23,691 bases of DNA, from the NCBI GenBank assembly GCA_002310995.1, contig DBYV01000058.1, positions 1-23,691 of the forward strand. The letters are read 5' to 3'. The first letter of the stretch is position 1, and each line of letters starts with the position of its first letter. Both the position numbers and the translations under genes were made by a program. The notes under the pieces are model-generated. The model was not told the DNA's origin and did not search any database. It worked only from the letters and a program-made list of their open reading frames with translations. The DNA is from a bacterium UBP6_UBA1177 (GTDB lineage: Bacteria; UBP6; UBA1177). This document shows, piece by piece, positions 1 through 7,108 of this stretch.

Positions 1-159
1 AATAACAAGGGTCAAAAAAAACGCGGAAAGTATATGGATAGAGATGAAAAAGTCAATAATTTTGTTCCCGCCGTGAAAATGTTGTCGAGAAAATGTAATA
101 AAATTACAGTGTTGACGAGCTGGATGATTTTATCCGGAAGAATTAAAAATTTAGATTAG
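1..159 (+). CDS. Possible 3' end of a gene cut by the left edge
   Basis: Frame 1 of the plus strand is open from the first base to a TAG at 157-159, 52 codons, with internal ATG codons at 34 and 79. The translation is basic and matches no family I recognise. It ends tail-to-tail with the lipoprotein gene on the other strand (that stop is at 156-158), which is the geometry of two convergent genes. An open stretch of this length in AT-rich DNA can also arise by chance, and no terminator follows it, so this is weakly supported. Confidence 0.2.
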   Translation, partial: NNKGQKKRGKYMDRDEKVNNFVPAVKMLSRKCNKITVLTSWMILSGRIKNLD

Positions 160-407
160 TTGCCACAAGCCTGATAAAGTTCCATTGCAGCATCAGAGCA
201 GTCAATAGTTGATCCGCTGCCTTTGCAGTTGTACTTTTTGCCTTCGTATTCATACCATGCGCTGCCGCTTTCCGTTGCACAAACTGTGTAGTTGCAGGAG
301 CTGTCACCGCCGTCTTCGCAGTGAGTTTTGCCGCCTTCACTGCCGCCGCATGAAACGAGTGCAAATACGCCGCATACAAAAATCATAGTTGCCAAAAACT
401 TCTTCAT
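156..407 (-). CDS. Small lipoprotein with one six-cysteine module
   Basis: An 83-residue lipoprotein of unknown function. A Lys-Lys start and hydrophobic stretch lead to the lipobox A-L-V-S-C, so cleavage and lipidation would fall at Cys20, followed by Gly/Ser/Glu. The mature part is a single module with cysteines spaced C-x7-C-x4-C-x17-C-x8-C-x10-C and the core W-Y-E-Y-x-G-K-K-Y between the third and fourth cysteines. Six cysteines suggest three disulfides in a periplasmic or surface domain. The start has a good site, GGAGG about 6 bases ahead of ATG. The next gene upstream (514-933) carries the same signal peptide type and two copies of the module, so the pair arose by duplication. A separate promoter sits in the 106-base spacer, so it may be made independently of the upstream operon. 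No function can be assigned. Confidence 0.85.
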   Translation of the reverse strand: MKKFLATMIFVCGVFALVSCGGSEGGKTHCEDGGDSSCNYTVCATESGSAWYEYEGKKYNCKGSGSTIDCSDAAMELYQACGN

Positions 408-446
408 AACAAACCTCCAAATTAAAAATTACGAAAAAAACACGTT

Positions 447-474
447 ATTTTAGACGAAAACGTATCAGAATCAA
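447..474 (-). promoter_or_regulatory. Candidate sigma-70 promoter for the small lipoprotein
   Basis: On the minus strand TTGATT (474-469) and TAAAAT (452-447) are separated by 16 bases. Transcription would begin near 440, about 33 bases ahead of the 83-residue lipoprotein start. The match is by eye only. Confidence 0.45.
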
Positions 475-513
475 TTTTTTGGTAATTTTACAGTACAGCT
501 CATTCGGAAAACT

Positions 514-933
514 TCACTCGCCGTAACAGTCGTTGTTAAGTTCATCAGTTGCCCGGTCACAGTCAATGTCGTCCCATGTGCCTTCACATTCGTATTTTTT
601 ACCGTTGTATTCATACCATCTGCTGCCGTTTTCATCTGTGCAGACTTGGTAGTCGCATGTACTGCTGCTTTCGTATTCGCAATGAGTTAAGCCGCAGGCA
701 TTGACAACTTCCTCGAAAGCCTTGTCGCAGTCGATGTTTTCCCCGCTGCCTTTGCATTTGTATTTTTTGTCTTCATACTCGAACCATGCGGTCTTCTTGT
801 TCATATTCGCACACATTATAAGATCAGGGCAAAATTCGCCGACATCCTCGCATTTGACATCTTCGTCTTCGCCGCAGGAAACAAGCGCGAACACGCTGAG
901 AACGAAAACAACCGCCGCTAAAATTTTTTTCAT
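514..933 (-). CDS. Lipoprotein with two six-cysteine modules
   Basis: A 139-residue lipoprotein, paralogue of the 83-residue one downstream. The signal peptide ends in the lipobox A-L-V-S-C (Cys20). The mature region holds two tandem modules, roughly residues 27-83 and 84-137. Their cysteine spacings are C-x6-C-x5-C-x18-C-x8-C-x10-C and C-x7-C-x4-C-x17-C-x8-C-x10-C. Both keep a W-[FY]-E-Y...K-K-Y core and an I-D-C motif. The two copies differ in many residues, so the internal duplication is not recent. The start has AGAGGTG 6 bases ahead of ATG, inside the 11-base gap after the 201-residue gene, which supports cotranscription with 945-3427. Function is unknown. Paired cysteines and lipidation suggest an outer-membrane-anchored protein folded in the oxidising periplasm. 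Confidence 0.85.
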   Translation of the reverse strand: MKKILAAVVFVLSVFALVSCGEDEDVKCEDVGEFCPDLIMCANMNKKTAWFEYEDKKYKCKGSGENIDCDKAFEEVVNACGLTHCEYESSSTCDYQVCTDENGSRWYEYNGKKYECEGTWDDIDCDRATDELNNDCYGE

Positions 934-944
934 GACAACACCTC

Positions 945-1550
945 TTATTTTTCGTAATAAAGTTTGAAAGCTTTATTGAAATCGATGAGTTCTTTGTTCA
1001 ATTCGGTGTTGGCTGAGGCGATGTTGGAAATGGTTTTTTTGAAATCGTTTCTGTTTGAAACCATTTTTGCTGCCCATTTGGTGTACATTTTTTCAAGCGT
1101 GGATATTGAAGTCGCGAGGTAGAGCAGTTTGCCGTATTCGGTGCCGTAGATTTTGTCGATAAAGTCTTCAAAGCCGGATGAAGCTTTCTTTTTTTCGAGA
1201 AGCTGCCCGAATTCCTGAGCGATAATGAGTTTTATCGATTCGTCGTTTGCCAGATTTACGAGTCCACAACTTTTTTCAATGTTTCCCTGCATAAAATTAA
1301 GGAGATATTCGGCGTTTGCAAAGACGTTTGTCGCCACGTTTTTGTGTTCAAGAGCCTTTTTGTAAAGCTCCGAAACGGCGTTTGCAAGTGCTTTGTTTTT
1401 CTGCGGAAGTTCTTTGCACTGGTTTTTCGCGCTGCTTAAAAGTATAGCCGATTGGTTATAAAGCTGAGAGACGAAAATCTGTGTCTCGTCCTGCTGTGCG
1501 CTTAAAAAACCGCAAAGTAAAATGGTGAAAAGAAAAACTATTTTTTTCAT
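945..1550 (-). CDS. Secreted protein of unknown function
   Basis: A 201-residue protein with an N-terminal signal peptide: Lys-Lys, a hydrophobic run, then a likely signal peptidase I site at L-S-A-Q-Q near residue 19. There is no lipobox cysteine at the cleavage region. The rest is predominantly charged and helical-looking, without a motif I recognise. Two cysteines occur in the mature part (in N-Q-C-K and K-S-C-G). It starts 2 bases after the stop of the arylsulfotransferase-like gene and ends 11 bases before the next lipoprotein gene, so it is very likely translated from the same mRNA. The site ahead of ATG is weak (AAGATAGAG), which fits coupling to the upstream gene. Role unknown; the context suggests an envelope job. 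Confidence 0.75.
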   Translation of the reverse strand: MKKIVFLFTILLCGFLSAQQDETQIFVSQLYNQSAILLSSAKNQCKELPQKNKALANAVSELYKKALEHKNVATNVFANAEYLLNFMQGNIEKSCGLVNLANDESIKLIIAQEFGQLLEKKKASSGFEDFIDKIYGTEYGKLLYLATSISTLEKMYTKWAAKMVSNRNDFKKTISNIASANTELNKELIDFNKAFKLYYEK

Positions 1551-1552
1551 CT

Positions 1553-3427
1553 CTATCTTAGTGATGCCGAAATCTCAAAACGGTAAGCACGGAATGCCGA
1601 AAATTCGTTTATTGGATAGTCGTCGTCGATATATCTGTTTAATTTTATTCTGTTTTTCTCGGAATTGTCCTTCGGGTCGATTTCAACGATGAATGCTCCG
1701 ACAGGACCTTCGCCGTACTGTTTTCTGAACATTTCGGGAATGAAGGAAGAGCCGAGCGAGCCCGACGTTATGAGGCGGTTGCCGTTTTCAAGCTCGTTCG
1801 CGCCGCTTACAATGAGGCTCATCGAATACCACATCGGGTCGTCATTGAGAACGTATTCCCAGATCTGCTGGATTGTTCCGCCGTAACCGTCCTTGTCGGG
1901 AACGATTTTGTATTCGACGACGCGGCTGTAGTGGTACATCGAAATCGGCGGGAAGCTGAAATTTCTTGCCAGACCGTTGTCGAAAATCATCAGGTTTCCG
2001 TTTTTGAGAATCGTCGGGTTGTGGGCACGGAAAGGCCAGGAGAAATCTTCGTGCGCCTCTAATCCTTGTTTTACTGACAAGTCTTCGATTTCTTTTCCGT
2101 TTTTGTCAAGCGGAGTGAGGAAAAACTCCGGGTATTTAAACTCGAATTCGGAGTAAACCTTGTAAGGAATTCCGTTGATCGGAGCCCTTTCGTTGACATA
2201 TTTTTCGCCTGCGACGGTTTTGCCCTCATCGGTTTTCTGCGAGTAGTCGCCGACCCATGTCATCTGGTTTGCCGGGTCGTATTTGGACATAAAGGAATCG
2301 CTGAGTCCGTCACCGTCGGCATCGTCGATAAGGCCGAAAAGATGCGGCGCGAGATACCATTTTACGTATCCGGAGTGGGTGAGTTTCACTATTCCGGCAG
2401 TCTGAGAACCTACAATTATCGAATCGTCTGACTCGTCGTAGAAAATCGCGTTGTGATGGATCGGATTGTTTGTCTGTCCCGGAATTTCAGTGCTTGTCGG
2501 CTGCATATCCATGAAAAGATCGGCAAGATCGGGGAACGTGTCATTCAGGTTCCATGCACCGCGCAGCTGCGGATTTGCAGGATCGTTCGGATTGATTTCG
2601 ATGACTCTGTCCTCGATGTAATCGCTGTCTTTTTTGTCAACGCCGAGAAGATAGTTGCCGTCGGGCTTGATGAAAACTTCGTGGTGAACGTTTTTGTAGC
2701 CGAGCGGAGCAACATCGATATCTTCAAGAACATAACCCATGAAATCGTATTTCGTGACGTGGGTTTCAGCTTCTCCGCCGCCGCAATAAAAGGTGTCGTC
2801 TTTTACAACTATTGGAAAACATACAGGGAAAGGCAGATCCGTGTACCAGCGGACACGCCCGAACTCATCAAGTGCGATACCGTTCATTTCGGTTCTTGAA
2901 CGCGGGGTCCTGAGCCAGTTGACCATTGTCCAGCCTGAATTTATCGTTCCCGTCATTTCGATTGCCGGAAAATCTTTCGGCAGATCGCCGGTTTTGAGAG
3001 TGAAAGTCTTTTCGTCAACCGTTTTTCCGCTTTCATCCAAAGCTGCAACTGTAACTTTGTTTTTGTAAGACGGAAAAAGCCCGAGAACAGGGATTTTCAC
3101 AGTTTCCGCGGCATCTGCAACGGTGTATTCACGCGAAAAAGGTTCTTTCCCGGTTTCTTTGTCGGCAACTTTTACCGAAACTTTTGCGATTCCCGCTGAC
3201 TTCATCGAAATTTCGGCGCTGAGCGGAATGTTTCCCGAAGGATTCATCTTCGGCATCGAGAAAACCGAACCAGTCAGATCGACCTCGTCACCCTCGTCAT
3301 CGGTTTCTTCCGTATCACTGTCATTGTTTTCATTGTCGCCGTCGTTTTCTGATTTAGAACTGCCGCCGCACGAAACCAGCATCAAAAAAACAACCATAAC
3401 TGCTGTCAGAACAAAAAATCTTTTCAT
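1553..3427 (-). CDS. Arylsulfotransferase (ASST)-like lipoprotein
   Basis: A 624-residue lipoprotein related to bacterial aryl-sulfate sulfotransferases, periplasmic beta-propeller enzymes that move sulfate between phenolic esters and phenols. The signal peptide ends at L-V-S-C (Cys20). An acidic Asn/Asp/Glu/Ser linker covers about residues 23-50, a beta-rich N-terminal domain about 55-150, and the propeller follows. ASST landmarks are visible: N-V-H-H-E-V-F near 247-251, I-H-H-N-A-I at 323-328 and R-A-H-N-P-T near 467-472, giving candidate catalytic histidines 248/249, 324/325 and 469. Where I expect the conserved Ser-Arg-His, 18 residues after His324, the protein has Ser-Gln-Thr, so the usual sulfate-contacting arginine seems to be Gln342. 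Family members are usually soluble; this one is membrane-anchored. It is first in an operon with the three genes below it. The start has AAGAGGTC ahead of ATG. Family membership is fairly sure; enzymatic activity is not. Confidence 0.8.
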   Translation of the reverse strand: MKRFFVLTAVMVVFLMLVSCGGSSKSENDGDNENNDSDTEETDDEGDEVDLTGSVFSMPKMNPSGNIPLSAEISMKSAGIAKVSVKVADKETGKEPFSREYTVADAAETVKIPVLGLFPSYKNKVTVAALDESGKTVDEKTFTLKTGDLPKDFPAIEMTGTINSGWTMVNWLRTPRSRTEMNGIALDEFGRVRWYTDLPFPVCFPIVVKDDTFYCGGGEAETHVTKYDFMGYVLEDIDVAPLGYKNVHHEVFIKPDGNYLLGVDKKDSDYIEDRVIEINPNDPANPQLRGAWNLNDTFPDLADLFMDMQPTSTEIPGQTNNPIHHNAIFYDESDDSIIVGSQTAGIVKLTHSGYVKWYLAPHLFGLIDDADGDGLSDSFMSKYDPANQMTWVGDYSQKTDEGKTVAGEKYVNERAPINGIPYKVYSEFEFKYPEFFLTPLDKNGKEIEDLSVKQGLEAHEDFSWPFRAHNPTILKNGNLMIFDNGLARNFSFPPISMYHYSRVVEYKIVPDKDGYGGTIQQIWEYVLNDDPMWYSMSLIVSGANELENGNRLITSGSLGSSFIPEMFRKQYGEGPVGAFIVEIDPKDNSEKNRIKLNRYIDDDYPINEFSAFRAYRFEISASLR

Positions 3428-3440
3428 ATTGACCTCTTAA

Positions 3441-3500
3441 ATGAGACCTAACCCCTTTGTTCCCCTCTCCACATGGATAGGGGCTAGAGGTGAGGTTAAA
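3441..3500. repeat. C/G-rich imperfect inverted repeat in an intergenic spacer
   Basis: The spacer between the divergent operons contains a C-rich arm (ACCTAACCCC...TCCCCTCTCC, 3446-3470) facing a G-rich arm (AGGGGCTAGAGGTGAGGTT, 3479-3497). CCCCT at 3462-3466 pairs with AGGGG at 3479-3483, and AACC at 3450-3453 can pair with GGTT at 3494-3497, with mismatches between. Its composition stands out from the AT-rich flanks. It looks like a remnant of a dispersed intergenic repeat; it carries no gene. Confidence 0.45.
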
Positions 3501-3602
3501 ACCGGTATATTATAATCGATTTTTTAGAAAATAAAAGCATGAACATTTCCCCTGCTTGCCAATGTTGTTGAAATCCTTAAGGTCTCGATGGTCACTGCAC
3601 TC

Positions 3603-3633
3603 TTTACACTTTTTCCGATTCTGCTAAAATCGG
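3603..3633 (+). promoter_or_regulatory. Candidate promoter with overlapping palindrome, upstream of moxR
   Basis: TTTACA (3603-3608) and TAAAAT (3625-3630) are 16 bases apart, giving a predicted start near 3637 and a 20-base leader before the MoxR ATG. The inverted repeat CCGATT-N7-AATCGG (3615-3620 and 3628-3633) overlaps the -10 box, the usual place for a repressor site. It could instead be chance. Confidence 0.45.
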
Positions 3634-3656
3634 CAGTCTTTTGTAGTGGAGGTGTC

Positions 3657-4598
3657 ATGGAAATTCGGGAACTTCAGCAGATTTTAAACGATGTGAAAAA
3701 CAATGTGGCGAAGTTGGTTAAAGGGCACGACAACGTGCTGACGAAAACTGTGTGCGCCTTCTTTTCAGGCGGGCATCTGCTGCTTGAGGATGTTCCCGGA
3801 ACGGGCAAAACCACTCTTGCCAAGGCGCTGGCGAAGTCGCTCGGCATGAAATTCAGCCGTATTCAGTTCACTCCCGACCTGATGCCTTCTGATATTACCG
3901 GAGTTTCGATTTTCAATCCTAAAACTTCCTCTTTTGAGTTCAAAAAAGGCCCTGTTTTTGCCAACATGATTCTGGCGGACGAGATCAACCGCGCATCTCC
4001 GAGAACGCAGTCGGCTATGCTTGAAGCGATGGGAGAGGGGCAGGTGAGCACCGATGCAGGGCAGTTTGTGCTGGAAAAACCGTTCTTTGTTATTGCAACG
4101 CAGAATAATATCGAATCAAAGGGAACTTACGCGCTGCCGGAATCGCAGATGGACCGTTTCGCTATGAAACTTTCGCTCGGATATGTTTCGGCGGAAGCCG
4201 AAATGGAGATTCTGAACGGACGCGGTTTTGTGACTGCGCTTGACGAACTTAAGCCGGCAGTTTCTTTCGAAAAAGCATACGAGGCAATCCGTGCAGTCGA
4301 AGAAGTCAAAGTGAGCGACGAACTCAAATACTTCATGATTACGCTTGTCAATAATACGAGAAGTGCTGCTAATGTAAAACTCGGAGCAAGTCCACGTGCG
4401 ACACTCAGTCTTATGAAGGCGGCTCAGGCGACTGCGGCATTTGACGGCCGTGATTTTGTAATTCCCGATGATATTCTTTCGAATGCTGTTCCAGTTCTTG
4501 CCCACAGGATAATTCTCGATAATTCCGCATTTATTTCCGGCACATCGAAAGAAAATGTTATTACTTCGATCCTTGAGAATATAAAAGTTCCGCTATAA
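3657..4598 (+). CDS. MoxR-family AAA+ ATPase
   Basis: A 313-residue AAA+ ATPase of the MoxR group, chaperone-like proteins that remodel or activate partner complexes, commonly with von Willebrand A-domain proteins. Visible motifs: Walker A V-P-G-T-G-K-T-T at 46-53, Walker B M-I-L-A-D-E at 104-109, the MoxR signature I-N-R-A-S-P-R-T-Q-S-A-M-L-E-A-M at 110-125, sensor 1 A-T-Q-N at 147-150, and the arginine finger in M-D-R-F at 165-168. I start it at 3657, because GGAGG lies 6 bases ahead and the conserved region begins there. The in-frame ATG at 3588 would add 23 hydrophobic residues and precedes the predicted promoter. The usual DUF58 and VWA partner genes are absent: the next gene is an Lgt-like membrane protein 17 bases downstream, followed by pgi and galE. 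Its partner is therefore not evident. Confidence 0.92.
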   Translation: MEIRELQQILNDVKNNVAKLVKGHDNVLTKTVCAFFSGGHLLLEDVPGTGKTTLAKALAKSLGMKFSRIQFTPDLMPSDITGVSIFNPKTSSFEFKKGPVFANMILADEINRASPRTQSAMLEAMGEGQVSTDAGQFVLEKPFFVIATQNNIESKGTYALPESQMDRFAMKLSLGYVSAEAEMEILNGRGFVTALDELKPAVSFEKAYEAIRAVEEVKVSDELKYFMITLVNNTRSAANVKLGASPRATLSLMKAAQATAAFDGRDFVIPDDILSNAVPVLAHRIILDNSAFISGTSKENVITSILENIKVPL

Positions 4599-4615
4599 CT
4601 GCAAGGGGGCGCAAA

Positions 4616-5452
4616 ATGCTGAACTGGGTCTCTTACGGAGTTGTAGATATTGCAGGATATCTTTCTCCGTTTGTATTTTTGTTTGATGTTCTAATCTGGT
4701 TTTTGTTTGTAAGAAAGGAAACCGATATCATAAAAAATAGAAAAATCTTAATAAAAATCGGCATTTTTTCATTACTGGGAGCCGTGATTTCGCCTCTTTT
4801 GATAATTGTGATTTCCGGCAATTTATTTCCTTTTTTGTCTTCTGCATGGAAATTGATCCAGAAAATCAACAACTTTACCATGTTGAAAAATGCGATAATT
4901 GTTGCATTCAGAGGTTTTTCGATAACGGGAGGAATCCTTATTCTTGCGATTGTTCTTTTGTTTGTCTTGAAAGATGCTAAAAAACTGACCTTTGCCATAA
5001 TTTCCCCGTTTCCACTTTTTGCCGCTCTAGCGAGAGTCAACTGTTTTTGCAAAGGATGCTGTTTCGGTAAACCGTATGAAGGGATTTTTTCTGTAAAATA
5101 TCCTCCTGCCAGTATTGCTTCCAGACAGCATTATTTCAGAAAGTGGCTACCGTCGCGCTATGTTGAATCGTTTTCGGTGCATCCGGTGCAGCTTTATATT
5201 GTTGCCTCAATGCTTCTTATTTTTCTGGCAGTTGTTTTGATGAAGAAATTCAAAGTGAAAAAAAACATCATTGTAGGAACGGTTCTTTCAGGATACGGAT
5301 TTTTCAATTTTTTTATAGAGTTCCTCCGTGAAGAACCGCTTATGTTTAATTTTATCACAGTTGGTCAACTCATGGAAATTATCCTGTTTTTTATAGGTGT
5401 TTATGTCATTTTTAAAGTTAAGGAAGAAGATATTTCGGAAAATAAAAATTAA
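4616..5452 (+). CDS. Lgt-like integral membrane protein (diacylglyceryl transferase paralogue)
   Basis: A 278-residue multi-pass membrane protein of the prolipoprotein diacylglyceryl transferase family. True Lgt transfers diacylglycerol from phosphatidylglycerol to the lipobox cysteine. Family landmarks seen here: R140-V-N-C-F-C-K-G-C-C-F-G (compare Lgt R-x-x-N-F-x-N-G), H189-P-V-Q-L-Y, and E235-F-L-R238 near the C terminus. Differences: the essential H-G-G of classical Lgt appears as T104-G-G, and the signature segment has four cysteines (143, 145, 148, 149), typical of the 'GCCxG' Lgt-like subgroup. It may therefore be a paralogue with a different lipid or protein substrate; the many lipoproteins in this window imply a canonical lgt elsewhere. 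A strong AAGGGGG site precedes ATG. It lies between moxR and pgi in one transcription unit. Confidence 0.75.
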   Translation: MLNWVSYGVVDIAGYLSPFVFLFDVLIWFLFVRKETDIIKNRKILIKIGIFSLLGAVISPLLIIVISGNLFPFLSSAWKLIQKINNFTMLKNAIIVAFRGFSITGGILILAIVLLFVLKDAKKLTFAIISPFPLFAALARVNCFCKGCCFGKPYEGIFSVKYPPASIASRQHYFRKWLPSRYVESFSVHPVQLYIVASMLLIFLAVVLMKKFKVKKNIIVGTVLSGYGFFNFFIEFLREEPLMFNFITVGQLMEIILFFIGVYVIFKVKEEDISENKN

Positions 5453-5461
5453 GGAGGGATT

Positions 5462-7108
5462 ATGCTGCCTAAAAACAACCCTACTCAGCTTAAAGCTTGG
5501 AAAAATCTAGAAAACATTAAGAAAAACTGCTCTTTTGATCTCAGAAAACTTTTTCGGGAAGACCCGGGAAGAGCCGATAGTTTTTCAGTTGAATTCGATG
5601 ATATTTTTCTAGACTATTCAAAAAACCTTATTGACAAAAATGTTATGGGAACTCTCTTCAATCTGGCTGAAGAAGCAGGTTTGAAAGAAGGAATCACAGC
5701 AATGTTCAGCGGCGAAAAGATTAACGAAACTGAAAAACGTGCCGTTCTTCATACCGCTCTGCGTGATTTTTCGGACGATCCGATTGTTCTTGACGGCCGC
5801 GACATAAAACAGGATATCAGGCGCGTTCAAAACCGCATGAAAGCCTTTGCAGACAAGGTTTCAAACAAAAAATGGCTCGGATTTTCGGAAAAACCGGTGA
5901 CTGACATCGTAAACATCGGAATCGGCGGCAGCGACCTCGGCCCGGTAATGGTGACAGAAGCTCTGAAACCCTTTTGGAAAGCGGGTTTGCGGGTATTTTT
6001 CGTCTCGAATATCGATGGCACTCACATTGCCGAAACTTTGAAAAAACTTAACCCCGAAACAACACTTTTTCTCATCGCGTCAAAAACTTTCACGACTCTT
6101 GAAACGATGACTAACGCTAATACCGCAAAAAAGTGGTTTTTGGAAAACGGCGGCAGTGAAAAAGATATCGCAAAGCACTTTGCAGCACTTTCAACCAACG
6201 CGAAAGCGGTAACTGATTTTGGAATAGACCCCGAAAATATGTTTGAATTCTGGGACTGGGTCGGCGGCAGATATTCGCTCTGGAGCGCGATAGGACTGAG
6301 TATTGCCTGCGTTATCGGATATGAAAACTTTGAAGATTTGCTAAAAGGGGCTTATGCAGCCGATTTACACTTCAAAAACACACCGTTTGAAAAAAATATC
6401 CCTGTAATTTTAGGGCTTTTAGGGATCTGGTACAACAACTTTTTCGGAGCCGAAACTCACGCAATTTTGCCTTACGACCAGTATATGCACCGTTTTGCGG
6501 CATATTTGCAGCAGGGGGATATGGAATCTAACGGCAAAAGCACCGACAGATCGGGAAATCCGGTTGATTACCAGACCGGTCAGATAATCTGGGGTGAGCC
6601 GGGAACAAACGGACAACACGCCTTTTATCAGCTGATTCACCAGGGAACGAAGCTCATTCCGGCCGATTTTATAGCACCTGCGGTTTCGCACAACCCTATA
6701 GGAGATCACCACATCAAGCTGCTTGCCAACTTTTTCGCGCAGACAGAGGCTCTGATGAACGGAAAAACCGTTGAAGAAGCAAAAACCGAGCTTGAAAAGG
6801 CTGGAAAATCGCCTGAAGAGATCGAAAAGCTCCTTCCGTTTAAGGTGTTCAGCGGAAACAGACCGACGAACTCGATACTTGTCAAAAAAATCACGCCGCA
6901 TACTCTCGGCGCACTCATCGCGATTTACGAACACAAAATTTTTACTCAGGGAGTTATCTGGAACCTTTTCAGCTTCGACCAGTGGGGAGTCGAACTCGGA
7001 AAACAGCTTGCGACAAAAATTCTGCCGGAACTCAAAAGTGCGGAAAAAGTTTCCTCGCACGATTCATCCACAAACAATTTGATTAACAAATTCAAGGAGT
7101 TATTATGA
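5462..7108 (+). CDS. pgi: Glucose-6-phosphate isomerase
   Basis: A 548-residue phosphoglucose isomerase, interconverting glucose 6-phosphate and fructose 6-phosphate in glycolysis and gluconeogenesis. The length matches the long bacterial form. Motifs: G-I-G-G-S-D-L-G-P at 153-161, phosphate-binding S-K-T-F at 207-210, the family signature D-W-V-G-G-R-Y-S at 265-272, catalytic Glu355 in M-E-S-N-G-K, His386 in N-G-Q-H-A-F-Y-Q, and the second signature near the C terminus around W-N-L-F-S-F-D-Q-W-G-V-E-L-G-K, which holds the catalytic lysine. AAGGAGGG precedes the ATG and the gene begins 9 bases after the Lgt-like stop. Its last bases overlap the start of galE (ATGA), implying translational coupling. 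No damage is visible. Confidence 0.98.
   Translation: MLPKNNPTQLKAWKNLENIKKNCSFDLRKLFREDPGRADSFSVEFDDIFLDYSKNLIDKNVMGTLFNLAEEAGLKEGITAMFSGEKINETEKRAVLHTALRDFSDDPIVLDGRDIKQDIRRVQNRMKAFADKVSNKKWLGFSEKPVTDIVNIGIGGSDLGPVMVTEALKPFWKAGLRVFFVSNIDGTHIAETLKKLNPETTLFLIASKTFTTLETMTNANTAKKWFLENGGSEKDIAKHFAALSTNAKAVTDFGIDPENMFEFWDWVGGRYSLWSAIGLSIACVIGYENFEDLLKGAYAADLHFKNTPFEKNIPVILGLLGIWYNNFFGAETHAILPYDQYMHRFAAYLQQGDMESNGKSTDRSGNPVDYQTGQIIWGEPGTNGQHAFYQLIHQGTKLIPADFIAPAVSHNPIGDHHIKLLANFFAQTEALMNGKTVEEAKTELEKAGKSPEEIEKLLPFKVFSGNRPTNSILVKKITPHTLGALIAIYEHKIFTQGVIWNLFSFDQWGVELGKQLATKILPELKSAEKVSSHDSSTNNLINKFKELL

Noticed and set aside
3588..3656. Longer MoxR start at 3588
   Set aside because: The extra 23 residues are hydrophobic and unlike the family, and that ATG precedes the predicted promoter; GGAGG supports 3657.
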